This document shows, one piece after another, positions 1 to 6,730 of a DNA stretch of 9,231 nt. The stretch is from an uncultured Veillonella sp. (GTDB lineage Bacteria; Bacillota; Negativicutes; Veillonellales; Veillonellaceae). The stretch's first letter is position 1. The number at the start of each line of letters is the position of its first letter. Location of the stretch: the NCBI GenBank assembly GCA_900757715.1, contig CAAEOZ010000280.1, positions 1-9,231 of the forward strand. Reading direction: 5' to 3'. The position numbers and the translations under genes are program-made. The notes under the pieces are model-generated. The model was given only the letters and a program-made list of their open reading frames with translations, made no database searches and was not told the DNA's origin.

Positions 1-198
1 AAAAAAGGCATTACAAAAGAAAATGCTAAAGAAGTAGTAAAAGCAATTAAAAACATGAAAATTAAGGTACAAGCATCTATCCAAGAGGATCAAGTGCGCG
101 TATCTGGTAAGGATAAAGATGATTTGCAAGCAGTAATCCAAATGTTAAAACAATTGGATATTCCTGTAGAATTGCAATTCGTAAACTTCCGTTCTTAA
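1..198 (+). CDS. yajQ: YajQ-family nucleotide-binding protein, C-terminal fragment
   Basis: Frame 1 is open from the first base to a TAA at 196-198, giving the last 65 residues of a protein whose start lies outside the window. The segment KVQASIQEDQVRVSGKDKDD followed by LQAVIQMLK and the ending LQFVNFRS matches the C-terminal end of the YajQ (DUF520) family, which closes with a 'KVQAQIQG..VRVTGK..DDLQAVI' stretch and a final 'F.NFR'. YajQ proteins are small (about 160 residues) cytoplasmic two-domain proteins; some members bind cyclic di-GMP or nucleic acids, but no role is established for most. The gene lies 71 nt upstream of cbiD on the same strand, and I see no convincing terminator between them, so cotranscription with the cobalamin genes is possible. 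A functional link to cobalamin synthesis is not implied by the sequence. Confidence 0.88.
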   Translation, partial: KKGITKENAKEVVKAIKNMKIKVQASIQEDQVRVSGKDKDDLQAVIQMLKQLDIPVELQFVNFRS

Positions 199-228
199 TA
201 CTATATGTCCATAGGATAGGGTTAGTTA

Positions 229-242
229 GATTCATTTGAGTC
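229..242. repeat. Short imperfect dyad in the yajQ-cbiD gap
   Basis: GATTCA-TT-TGAGTC is a 14-bp inverted repeat with one mismatched position (T/G, which would be a wobble pair in RNA). It lies just upstream of weak -10-like hexamers (TAATAC at 245-250, TACTAT at 248-253) and about 28 nt upstream of the cbiD start. It could be a regulator half-site pair, but such a short dyad can occur by chance. A two-base loop makes it a poor RNA hairpin and it has no U-tract, so it is not a terminator. Confidence 0.2.
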
Positions 243-259
243 GCTAATACTATCAGTGT

Positions 260-265
260 AGGAGG
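260..265 (+). promoter_or_regulatory. Ribosome binding site of cbiD
   Basis: AGGAGG, a full Shine-Dalgarno core, ends 4 nt before the ATG at 270. A second in-frame ATG at 285 has a GGAGG only 2 nt upstream, which is too close, so the start at 270 is preferred. Confidence 0.75.
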
Positions 266-269
266 CCTT

Positions 270-1388
270 ATGAAAGTGGAGGACATGAAGGGTGGATATA
301 CCACAGGTTCATGTGCTACGGCAGGTATGAAAGCTGGTTTATTGGCCCTCTTAGATAAGAATATTGTGGACCAAGTGGTCATCGAAAACCCTCAAGGTCA
401 ATATATTGAGGTTCCTATTAAAGCGGTAGAGGTTATATCTGATATAGAGGCGAAGGTAACCGTCATGAAAGACGGCGGCGACGATCCTGATGTAACTCAT
501 GGCAATGATGTGGAAACGACTGTGACCCTTGATGATACTGGTGAACTACGATTCCGTGCGGGCTTTGGCGTAGGGACCGTAACAAAACCGGGCCTTGCTA
601 TGCCGCCAGGAGAACCGGCTATCAATCCAGGGCCTCGAGCGATGATGAAAATCGTCTTTGAAGAGCTATGTGTACGTGGACAAGGGGTTACCGTTACTGT
701 TAGCGTACCGAACGGTATGGTATTGGCTAAGAAAACGTTAAACCACACATTGGGAATCGAAGGTGGCATTTCCATTATTGGTACTACAGGTATTGTTAAG
801 CCTATGAGTGAAGAAGGGTTTAAGAACTCGTTAGTGCCGCAGTTGAAAGTTATGAAGGCTAACGGATGTGAAACAGCTGTTCTCGTACCTGGGCGTATCG
901 GTCAAGATCTGGCAGAGCAAGTATTAGGTATTCATAAGAACCAAATGGCAGAAACGAGTAATTTTATTGGATTTATGCTTGAAAAGGCTGTACAGATTGG
1001 ATTCAAACGAATATTAATCATCGGTCATATCGGTAAATTAATCAAACTAGCTAGTGGTAGCTTCCATACTCATAATCGCATGAGTGATGGCCGTATGGAA
1101 AGTATCGTGGCCTATGCCGCTTTAGAAGGGGCATCGCAAGCGGTGTGTGAAGAGTTATTTAATTGCCAGACTACAGAGTCTACATTCCCTATCTTGGAGC
1201 GTGAAGGACTGACTGGTGTATACCAACGTGTGGTAGATCGTGCCTCTTTGCGTAGTGAGCGTTATATTGCTAACGAAGCTGAGGTAGGGATCATCATTAC
1301 AACCTTAAAGGGCGAGATTTTGGCAATGGATAAGCATGCAAAAGAGATAGGAGAACTTGAACATTGGCACATACCTTGTATATCGTAG
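270..1388 (+). CDS. cbiD: Cobalt-precorrin-5B C1-methyltransferase CbiD
   Basis: CbiD transfers a methyl group from S-adenosylmethionine to C1 of cobalt-precorrin-5B, giving cobalt-precorrin-6A in the anaerobic cobalamin route. The 372-residue product has the usual length for the family and opens with the hallmark GYTTGSCATA (residues 9-18). Other conserved blocks follow in order: DGGDDPDVTHG (68-78), GVGTVTKPGL (100-109), GEPAINPGPR (114-123), GGISIIGTTGIVKPMS (165-180), GHIGKLIKLASG (252-263) and HTHNRMSDGR (266-275). CbiD lacks the ordinary methyltransferase fold motifs, as expected for this family. A strong AGGAGG precedes the ATG. It is the first gene of the cbi block, and its 3' end overlaps cbiE by 25 nt, which suggests translational coupling. 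The presence of CbiD rather than an aerobic-type set marks the oxygen-independent pathway. The identification is secure. Confidence 0.97.
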   Translation: MKVEDMKGGYTTGSCATAGMKAGLLALLDKNIVDQVVIENPQGQYIEVPIKAVEVISDIEAKVTVMKDGGDDPDVTHGNDVETTVTLDDTGELRFRAGFGVGTVTKPGLAMPPGEPAINPGPRAMMKIVFEELCVRGQGVTVTVSVPNGMVLAKKTLNHTLGIEGGISIIGTTGIVKPMSEEGFKNSLVPQLKVMKANGCETAVLVPGRIGQDLAEQVLGIHKNQMAETSNFIGFMLEKAVQIGFKRILIIGHIGKLIKLASGSFHTHNRMSDGRMESIVAYAALEGASQAVCEELFNCQTTESTFPILEREGLTGVYQRVVDRASLRSERYIANEAEVGIIITTLKGEILAMDKHAKEIGELEHWHIPCIS

Positions 1389-1990
1389 GCATTGGTCCGG
1401 GTAATCCTGATTATGTGGTGCCTAGAGGCCTTAATTTAATTAAACATGCTACAGTATTGGTGGGCAGCGAACGTTCTTTAGAGGACTTTCAAGAGCCTGG
1501 CCAAACTACATATCCTGTAACAGGTAAGCTCAGCGTATTAGCCGAGCAAATTGAGCGTGAGCTCAACAACCATGACGTAGTCGTTATGGTTAGTGGCGAT
1601 ACAGGCTATTATAGCTTATTGCCCTATTTAAAGAAAAAATTTACTGCTAACCCTATTGAGGTGGTGCCAGGCATTAGCTCTATGACCTTTGCTTTTGCCC
1701 GTCTTAATGAGGTATGGCATGATGCGGATTTAATGAGCTTTCACGGTCGTCAACCGGCGCCCGAAAAACTCGTATATGAAGCAGGTAAAAAGATGGGATT
1801 CTTGACGGATCCTGAATATAATCCAGCGCATATTGCGCGTATTTTAATAGATGCAGGTTGGCCAAAAGAAACGAGAGCGGCAGCGCTAGAGCGTTTGAGT
1901 TATGATGATGAAAAAATTGTAGACTCTACGTTAGAGATGTTAACGGAGCTCGAAGGATTTGGTCACTCTGTAATGGTGGTACTAGGATGA
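1364..1990 (+). CDS. cbiE: Cobalt-precorrin-7 C5-methyltransferase CbiE
   Basis: CbiE is a SAM-dependent tetrapyrrole methylase that methylates C5 of cobalt-precorrin-7. The 208-residue product has the family's VGIGPG nucleotide loop (8-13), SGDTGYYS (77-84), VVPGISS (100-106) and SFHGR (125-129). It begins with the rare start TTG: the reading frame is closed by TGA at 1358-1360, no ATG or GTG lies before the conserved VGIGPG, and AGGAGA at 1349-1354 is 9 nt upstream of the TTG. A second TTG at 1376 is possible but would leave almost nothing before the glycine-rich loop. The gene overlaps the end of cbiD by 25 nt and cbiT by 4 nt (ATGA). CbiE and CbiT are separate polypeptides here; in some other bacteria they are fused as CobL. 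Confidence 0.95.
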   Translation: MAHTLYIVGIGPGNPDYVVPRGLNLIKHATVLVGSERSLEDFQEPGQTTYPVTGKLSVLAEQIERELNNHDVVVMVSGDTGYYSLLPYLKKKFTANPIEVVPGISSMTFAFARLNEVWHDADLMSFHGRQPAPEKLVYEAGKKMGFLTDPEYNPAHIARILIDAGWPKETRAAALERLSYDDEKIVDSTLEMLTELEGFGHSVMVVLG

Positions 1991-2574
1991 GACATTTTTT
2001 CGGAATTCCCGATGAGGAATTTATCCGCGGTGACGTGCCGATGACAAAATGCGAGATTCGTAAGGCTGTTATGAACGAGGCGCGCATCGAGGAGGATAGC
2101 ATTGTCCTTGACGTAGGTGCTGGTACGGGCTCTATTTCTATTGAAGCAGCCTTGGCAGCTCCTAAAGGGCATGTATATGCGATTGAGCGCTTTGATAAAG
2201 GCATCGACCTTATCAATGAGAATATGAAAAAATTTAATGTAACTAATATGACTGTTATCAAGTCCAAAGCTCCGGAAGGCATGGAAGAATTGCCGGAGCT
2301 TGATGCGGTTATCATTGGCGGCAGTGCTGGCGGTATGACAGGCATCATGGATGAGGCACAACGTCTATTAAAAATTGGTGGTCGTCTAGTTGTAACCGCT
2401 GTAACGATGGAAACTGGTTATACCATCCTTAAAGAGTTGAAAGGGCGTCCTTTCACCTATGAAGGGTACCAAATGTCCATCAGCCGTTACCGCAAGGCTG
2501 GTCCCTATCATTTGTTAGACCCATTGAGTCCGATTTTTATCGTATCTGCAACGCGTATCGCAGAAGGAGAGTAA
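1987..2574 (+). CDS. cbiT: Cobalt-precorrin-6B C15-methyltransferase (decarboxylating) CbiT
   Basis: CbiT methylates C15 of cobalt-precorrin-6B and removes the carboxyl group of the C12 acetate side chain, giving cobalt-precorrin-7. The 195-residue product starts with the family signature GIPDEEF (6-12) and PMTKCEIR (18-25). A class I Rossmann methyltransferase core follows: motif I VLDVGAGTG (40-48), an acidic residue at the end of strand 2 (E67, in AIE) expected to bind the SAM ribose, and IGGSAGG (110-116) after strand 4. Length and motifs are normal. The ATG overlaps the cbiE stop as ATGA, and there is no strong Shine-Dalgarno (only GGTGG or AGG close by), so translation is probably coupled to cbiE. 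The pair acts on successive intermediates, the same two steps carried out by the fused CobL of aerobic organisms. Confidence 0.96.
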   Translation: MRHFFGIPDEEFIRGDVPMTKCEIRKAVMNEARIEEDSIVLDVGAGTGSISIEAALAAPKGHVYAIERFDKGIDLINENMKKFNVTNMTVIKSKAPEGMEELPELDAVIIGGSAGGMTGIMDEAQRLLKIGGRLVVTAVTMETGYTILKELKGRPFTYEGYQMSISRYRKAGPYHLLDPLSPIFIVSATRIAEGE

Positions 2575-2575
2575 T

Positions 2576-3337
2576 ATGGTTGACGTACATATCGTAGGCG
2601 CAGGCCCTGGAGATCCTGAGTTAATTACTCGTAAAGGGTATCGTTTAGTGCAAGAGGCAGACGTTGTTATTTACGCTGGTTCCTTGGTAAACCCTGCCAT
2701 TTTAGAGGCTTGTAAACCCGGCTGTGAAATCCATAACAGTGCTACTATGAACCTTGATGAGGTATTGGCTGTTATGAAAGCTTCTGTTGAGACTGGTAAA
2801 AGTGTAGTTCGCCTTCACACAGGTGACCCTGCTATTTACGGTGCTATTCAAGAGCAAATGGATGCACTGGCTAGCATGGGAATTTCTTATGAAGTCGTGC
2901 CGGGCGTAAGTTCTTTTCTTGCTACAGCAGCGGCTTTAAAACAAGAATATACACTACCTAATGTATCTCAAACAGTCATTATTACGCGTATGGAAGGCCG
3001 TACACCGATGCCTCCAAAGGAAAAATTGCGTATGTTAGCATCTCATGAAGCAACTATGTGTATTTTCCTTAGCGTTCAAATGTTAGATAAGGTTGTAACT
3101 GAACTCATAGAGGGCGGTTATGATAAAACGACTCCAGTGGCTATCGTGGTAAAAGCATCTTGGCCTGACCAACGCATTATTCGTGGCACATTGGAAACTA
3201 TTGCGGACATCGTAGCTAAAGAAGGCGTATTGCGCCAAGCTATGATCGTAGTAAGCCATGTATTAGATAGCGAATACGAATTATCTAAGCTTTACGACAA
3301 AGGCTTTGCTCACATGTACCGCAGTGCTAAGGACTAG
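2576..3337 (+). CDS. cbiF: Cobalt-precorrin-4 C11-methyltransferase CbiF
   Basis: CbiF (CobM in the aerobic pathway) is a SAM-dependent tetrapyrrole methylase that methylates C11 of cobalt-precorrin-4 to give cobalt-precorrin-5A. The 253-residue product carries VGAGPGDPELIT (7-18), YAGSLVN (33-39), HTGDPAIYGA (81-90), VVPGVSSF (107-114) and LPNVSQTVIITR (127-138), followed by EGRTPMP. The YAGSLVN and LP.VSQT blocks separate CbiF/CobM from the other corrin methylases. The ATG follows the cbiT stop by one base, with AAGGAGA at 2564-2570 placed 5 nt upstream. The anaerobic name is used because the neighbours are CbiD and CbiG. I see nothing unusual in the gene. Confidence 0.97.
   Translation: MVDVHIVGAGPGDPELITRKGYRLVQEADVVIYAGSLVNPAILEACKPGCEIHNSATMNLDEVLAVMKASVETGKSVVRLHTGDPAIYGAIQEQMDALASMGISYEVVPGVSSFLATAAALKQEYTLPNVSQTVIITRMEGRTPMPPKEKLRMLASHEATMCIFLSVQMLDKVVTELIEGGYDKTTPVAIVVKASWPDQRIIRGTLETIADIVAKEGVLRQAMIVVSHVLDSEYELSKLYDKGFAHMYRSAKD
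3329..3333 (+). promoter_or_regulatory. Ribosome binding site deciding the cbiG start
   Basis: AAGGA lies 8 nt upstream of the ATG at 3342, inside the last codons of cbiF. The same frame is open further upstream to an ATG at 3306, but that one lies within the cbiF coding region and would add a non-conserved leader. A later ATG at 3369 has no purine-rich site in front of it. The site therefore favours 3342. Confidence 0.6.
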
Positions 3338-3341
3338 TATA

Positions 3342-4487
3342 ATGAAAGAACTAGAAACTGGTGCGCCTATGACGGGAACTAAGAAAAATAGAACGGCTAT
3401 TCTTTCCGTTTCCGAACGAGGTGCGAAGCTAGGTCAACGCATCAAGTCTTTAGTGGCACCCCATGCGGATTGCTTTGAAAAGGAAACCCGTCCCTCTGGT
3501 GGAGAGGCCATCTATTTTGATTCCCTTAAAAACCATATTGGACAAATTTTCAAGGATTACGACCAAGTGTTATGCATTATGGCACTTGGTATTGTAGTGC
3601 GCATGATTGCACCGTATATTGAACATAAATCTAAGGATCCTGCGGTAGTCGTAATGGACGAAGTAGGGCACCATGTTATCAGCTTATTATCTGGTCACCT
3701 TGGGGGCGCCAACGAATGGACGCAGTCCATTTCGCTGGCCATTGATGCGGACCCTGTTATCACAACCGCAACGGATGTAAACGGATTGCCAGCGCCTGAT
3801 GTGTTGGCGCGCCACGAGCATCTGTTGGTAGATGATTTTCAAACATTAATCAATGTGAACTCTGCCATCGTTGGGGGAGAGCGTGTTGATTATTATATCG
3901 ATGAAAGCTTACCGAATGCAGAGGAACTAGAACAAGCTGCGAAAGCTCATATTGGTGAACATGGCATAGTTCACGTTGTTTCTTTGGAGCAACTAGAGTC
4001 TATTTCATGTAAAAATAAAAGCGCTGAAGAGGGTGCTTTTCGCGTAGTCATTACGGATAAAGTAATGACCGAGCATGGTTATCAATTGATTTTACGCCCG
4101 CGGACCTATACGATGGGGATTGGTTGTCGTAGAGATACGCCAAAGGAATTGATCCTTGACGCCATTCAACAATCCTTGGCAGAGCATAAGCTTTCACCAA
4201 AGAGTATTGTAACGGCGGCATCGGTCATCGTTAAACAAGATGAAGTAGGCCTGTTAGAGGCTATGCAAATTATGGGGTGGCCTATTGTGTTCTATACACA
4301 GGACGAGATGGCACCACTCATTGAAGAAGAAAAATTAAAAGAATCTAATTTTGTAAAAGGAACTATAGGAGTAGGAAACGTATGCGAGACAACGGCATTA
4401 CTAGCGGCCAAGAGCCGAACACTAATACAGCACAAAACAATTTATCCCAAAACAACGGTAGCCATTGCACAGGTAACATCAAAGTAA
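3342..4487 (+). CDS. cbiG: Cobalt-precorrin-5A hydrolase CbiG
   Basis: CbiG opens the delta-lactone of cobalt-precorrin-5A and releases the C20 carbon and its methyl group as acetaldehyde, giving cobalt-precorrin-5B. This step exists only in the anaerobic route. From ATG 3342 the protein has 381 residues, slightly longer than many relatives. The N-terminal domain contains MALGIVVRMIAPYI (80-93), SLLSGHLGGAN (114-124) and TTATDVNG (141-148). A variable linker follows at about 170-255. The C-terminal CbiG/CobE-like domain has MGIGCRRDT (258-266), AASVIVKQDEVGL (292-304) and GVGNVCETTALLAA (343-356). The start could also be 3369, about nine residues later. The last 106 nt overlap cbiH in another frame; the conserved end of CbiG, including VCETTALLAA and the terminal TTVAIA, lies in this overlap, so the cbiG frame is real to its stop. 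Confidence 0.95.
   Translation: MKELETGAPMTGTKKNRTAILSVSERGAKLGQRIKSLVAPHADCFEKETRPSGGEAIYFDSLKNHIGQIFKDYDQVLCIMALGIVVRMIAPYIEHKSKDPAVVVMDEVGHHVISLLSGHLGGANEWTQSISLAIDADPVITTATDVNGLPAPDVLARHEHLLVDDFQTLINVNSAIVGGERVDYYIDESLPNAEELEQAAKAHIGEHGIVHVVSLEQLESISCKNKSAEEGAFRVVITDKVMTEHGYQLILRPRTYTMGIGCRRDTPKELILDAIQQSLAEHKLSPKSIVTAASVIVKQDEVGLLEAMQIMGWPIVFYTQDEMAPLIEEEKLKESNFVKGTIGVGNVCETTALLAAKSRTLIQHKTIYPKTTVAIAQVTSK
4367..4377 (+). promoter_or_regulatory. Ribosome binding site of cbiH, inside cbiG
   Basis: AGGAGTAGGAA lies in the codons for the conserved GVGNV stretch of cbiG and ends 4 nt before the ATG at 4382; the AGGAG part is 10 nt upstream and the TAGGA part about 5 nt upstream. This doubled purine-rich site supports initiation at 4382. 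No other ATG, GTG or TTG occurs in the cbiH frame before the conserved methylase core. Confidence 0.6.
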
Positions 4488-5206
4488 TTGGCATCGGCCC
4501 TGGCGATGAAGAGTTTATGACACCTCAAGCGCGCGAAGCTATTTTAGCTGCTGACCGTGTTGTAGGTTATTTGACTTATCTTGACTTGATTAAAGACCTT
4601 ATCGAAGGTAAAGAAACTGTAGGCACTGCCATGATGCAAGAAGTAGATCGTTGCCAACAAGCAGTTGATTTAGCGGTAGAAGGCCATCAAGTTGTAGTTG
4701 TATCCTCTGGTGACTCCGGCGTATACGGCATGGCAGGTCTTGTGTTGGAACTTGCTAATAAAGTGACAGCAGAAAAACGTCCTTCCGTAGACATCGTACC
4801 AGGTCTTAGTGCTGTAAACGTAGCAGCATCTGTATTGGGTGCACCTTTGATGCATGACTTTGCAGTCATTTCCTTGAGCGATTTGATGACTCCATGGGAT
4901 CTTATTAAAAAACGTGCTGACCTTTGCGCACAAGGCGACATGGTTATCTCCTTGTATAACCCACGCAGTAAAAAACGTGTTACTCACTTAGATGAAGTTC
5001 GCGAAATCGTTCTTAAATACCGCGATCCTAAAACACCTGTTGGCATCGTGCAAAAAGCAGGTCGTCCAGGTCAACAAATGGTAATTTCTGACCTTGAAAA
5101 CTTTACAAAAGAAGAAGTAGATATGCAAACACTTGTTATCATTGGTAACAGCCAAACCTATGTTGAAAATGGTCGTATGATTACACCTCGAGGCTACAAA
5201 TTATGA
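4382..5206 (+). CDS. cbiH: Cobalt-factor III C17-methyltransferase CbiH, with N-terminal extension
   Basis: CbiH (CobJ in the aerobic pathway) methylates C17 and drives contraction of the macrocycle, giving cobalt-precorrin-4. The core starts at about residue 32 with VIGIGPGDEEFMT (35-47) and continues with SSGDSGVYGMA (108-118), IVPGLSAVNVAAS (138-150), GAPLMHDFAVISLSDL (153-168) and LYNPRSKKR (191-199), the last two being typical of CobJ/CbiH. The core of about 243 residues is the normal family length. The first 31 residues are an extra segment rich in Asn, Gln, Ser and Thr (for example NTNTAQNNLSQNN), encoded wholly within the 3' end of cbiG. No start codon of the ATG/GTG/TTG type exists between 4382 and the core, and a ribosome site precedes 4382, so the extension is probably translated. 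No iron-sulfur domain is fused to it, unlike some long CbiH proteins. Confidence 0.95.
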   Translation: MRDNGITSGQEPNTNTAQNNLSQNNGSHCTGNIKVIGIGPGDEEFMTPQAREAILAADRVVGYLTYLDLIKDLIEGKETVGTAMMQEVDRCQQAVDLAVEGHQVVVVSSGDSGVYGMAGLVLELANKVTAEKRPSVDIVPGLSAVNVAASVLGAPLMHDFAVISLSDLMTPWDLIKKRADLCAQGDMVISLYNPRSKKRVTHLDEVREIVLKYRDPKTPVGIVQKAGRPGQQMVISDLENFTKEEVDMQTLVIIGNSQTYVENGRMITPRGYKL

Positions 5207-5991
5207 TTTGGGTCATCGCTGGTACCTTGGATGGTCGTACCTTAGCGGTAGATATTCAAGAACGGACAGGTGAAGAGCTTCTCGTTACTGTTGTGAGTCA
5301 GTATGGGGCAGAGCTTGCTGCCCATAAGGGAATTACTGTTCATACGGGCCGTCTTGACCAAAAGGCTATGCAAAATTTGATTAAGGAACACAACGTACGT
5401 TTATTAATCGATGCAAGCCATCCGTATGCAGCTATTGTTACAGCTACGGCCCAAGATGCAGCAAAAGCTGAAGGTATTCCTTTTGTTCGCTTTGAACGTA
5501 AAGAGGTGCCATTACCAGACTATGATAAATTGCATATTGTAGTTGATGAGGTAGAAGCCGCTAATTTAGCTGGCAAATTGGCAAAGGAAAACAATAAACA
5601 TGTGTATTTGACCACAGGTAGTAAGACAATGCACATCTTTGCTAAATCTGATGCTTTACAAGATTGTGAAGTATGGACACGTATTTTGCCGACCGCAGAG
5701 GTGTTACAAATGATGGAAGACCTCAACGTGAGTCCTAAGCGTATCGTTGCTGTTCAAGGTCCATTCTCTTATGATATGAATCGTATCATGTTCCACGATA
5801 CAAAGGCTAGTGTTGTAGTTATGAAGAACTCTGGACTTGTAGGTGGTGCTGATACAAAATTACAAGCTGCTATGGATCTTGGTATCCATGTTATAGTTAT
5901 CGATCGTCCCCGTGTTAAACTTGAAAGTCACGTGGTATCGTCAAATGATGAATTTTTTAAATTATGGGAGGACACTAATGGATTACGTTAA
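5203..5991 (+). CDS. cbiJ: Cobalt-precorrin-6A reductase CbiJ
   Basis: CbiJ (CobK family) reduces the C18-C19 double bond of cobalt-precorrin-6A using a nicotinamide nucleotide, giving cobalt-precorrin-6B. The 262-residue product begins directly with the dinucleotide-binding start IWVIAGTLDGR (2-12) and carries IDASHPYA (69-76), LTTGSK (136-141), QGPFS (185-189), KNSGLVGGADTKL (208-220) and IDRP (233-236), all expected for the family. The ATG overlaps the cbiH stop as ATGA, with GAGG at 5190-5193 about 9 nt upstream. Its 3' end overlaps cbiC by 14 nt. The family has few catalytic motifs, but the HPYA and SG..GG.DTK blocks are distinctive, so the call is firm. Confidence 0.95.
   Translation: MIWVIAGTLDGRTLAVDIQERTGEELLVTVVSQYGAELAAHKGITVHTGRLDQKAMQNLIKEHNVRLLIDASHPYAAIVTATAQDAAKAEGIPFVRFERKEVPLPDYDKLHIVVDEVEAANLAGKLAKENNKHVYLTTGSKTMHIFAKSDALQDCEVWTRILPTAEVLQMMEDLNVSPKRIVAVQGPFSYDMNRIMFHDTKASVVVMKNSGLVGGADTKLQAAMDLGIHVIVIDRPRVKLESHVVSSNDEFFKLWEDTNGLR
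5966..5972 (+). promoter_or_regulatory. Ribosome binding site deciding the cbiC start
   Basis: GGGAGGA ends 5 nt before the ATG at 5978. The frame is open upstream to an ATG at 5912 within cbiJ, but the 22 extra residues are not conserved in precorrin-8X methylmutases and that ATG has no comparable site. The start at 5978 is therefore preferred. Confidence 0.7.
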
Positions 5992-6643
5992 AAATCCTAA
6001 AGCTATTGAAGATAAAAGCATGGAAATCATTTACGATTATGTAAAGGATTTAGGTTTAACAGATGATGAAGTGCGCGTTGTATCTCGTACAGTACATGCG
6101 TCTGGTGATGTCGAATATGCTCAACTCGTAAAAATGAGCCCTGATGCTGTTCAAAAAGGTATTGAAGCATTGGATAATGGTGCAGATATTTATACAGATG
6201 TAGAAATGGTTCGCACAGGTATTTCTAAGCCAGCTCTTAAAATTCGCGGTAATGAAGTGCACTGCTTAATTAAAGATGAAAATGTAGCTAAAATGGCTAA
6301 AGAATTAGGTGTAACTCGCTCCATCGCAGCTATGCGTACCTTTGGCAAACAATTAGAAGGACAAATCGTTGCTATCGGTAATGCACCCACTGCATTGTAT
6401 GAAGTATTGCGCCTTGCTCTTGAAGAAGGCATTAAACCAGCTCTTATCATTGGTATCCCTGTAGGCTTCGTAGGTGCTGCAGAATCTAAAGACTATCTGA
6501 TGGAAGTATCCCCAGTTCCTTACATTACTGTAAAAGGCAACAAAGGTGGTAGCCCAATCGCTGCCTCCGTATGTAATGCATTGCTTTACACAGACGTAAA
6601 ACGCAATGACATGCTTTTTGTAGAAGGTAAAGAATCTAAATAA
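5978..6643 (+). CDS. cbiC: Cobalt-precorrin-8 methylmutase CbiC
   Basis: CbiC (CobH family) moves the methyl group from C11 to C12 of cobalt-precorrin-8, giving cobyrinic acid. No cofactor is needed; a conserved histidine protonates the ring, and here it should be H40 in RTVHASGD (37-44). Other conserved stretches are YTDVEMVRTGI (72-82), RSIAAMR (114-120), GNAPTAL (134-140), GIPVGFVGAAESK (159-171) and KGNKGGSPIAAS (186-197). The product has 221 residues, close to the family's usual 210. The gene overlaps the end of cbiJ by 14 nt and is followed directly by a terminator, so it is the last gene of the transcript. In the Salmonella operon cbiC comes before cbiD; here it closes the block. Confidence 0.97.
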   Translation: MDYVKNPKAIEDKSMEIIYDYVKDLGLTDDEVRVVSRTVHASGDVEYAQLVKMSPDAVQKGIEALDNGADIYTDVEMVRTGISKPALKIRGNEVHCLIKDENVAKMAKELGVTRSIAAMRTFGKQLEGQIVAIGNAPTALYEVLRLALEEGIKPALIIGIPVGFVGAAESKDYLMEVSPVPYITVKGNKGGSPIAASVCNALLYTDVKRNDMLFVEGKESK

Positions 6644-6646
6644 AAC

Positions 6647-6688
6647 AAAACCCGAATCGTGTTTTAGTAGTTTTGCGATTCGGGTTTT
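6647..6688 (+). terminator. Intrinsic terminator after cbiC
   Basis: AAAACCCGAATCG (6647-6659) pairs perfectly with CGATTCGGGTTTT (6676-6688), a 13-bp stem with a 16-nt loop, starting 4 nt after the cbiC stop. The stem contains a CCCGAATCG core and ends in TTTT. An A-rich stretch on the other side (AAAACAAAA) could give some termination on the opposite strand as well. Confidence 0.92.
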
Positions 6689-6730
6689 ACTGTATATATT
6701 TTTCACAATAATTAGCTAAACATAGTCAAA

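Noticed and set aside
199..269. Cobalamin riboswitch or strong sigma-70 promoter before cbiD
   Set aside because: The gap is too short for the riboswitch, no B12-box-like sequence is visible, and the -35 candidates are poor.
77..2361. Antisense open frames opposite yajQ/cbiD (77-382, 497-775) and cbiE/cbiT (1926-2348, 1963-2361)
   Set aside because: They lie opposite strongly conserved cbi genes, have no recognisable domains and give compositions typical of reversed coding frames.
3306..3341. Upstream start for cbiG at 3306
   Set aside because: It lies inside the cbiF coding region and adds a non-conserved leader; the AAGGA site favours 3342.
4382..4487. Possible frameshift or CbiG-CbiH gene fusion at the overlap
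   Set aside because: CbiG keeps its conserved C-terminal end to its own stop, and CbiH has its own ATG and ribosome site. Both reading frames are intact, so an overlap is the simpler reading.
5912..5977. Upstream start for cbiC at 5912
   Set aside because: The 22 extra residues are the cbiJ sequence read in another frame, and GGGAGGA points to 5978.
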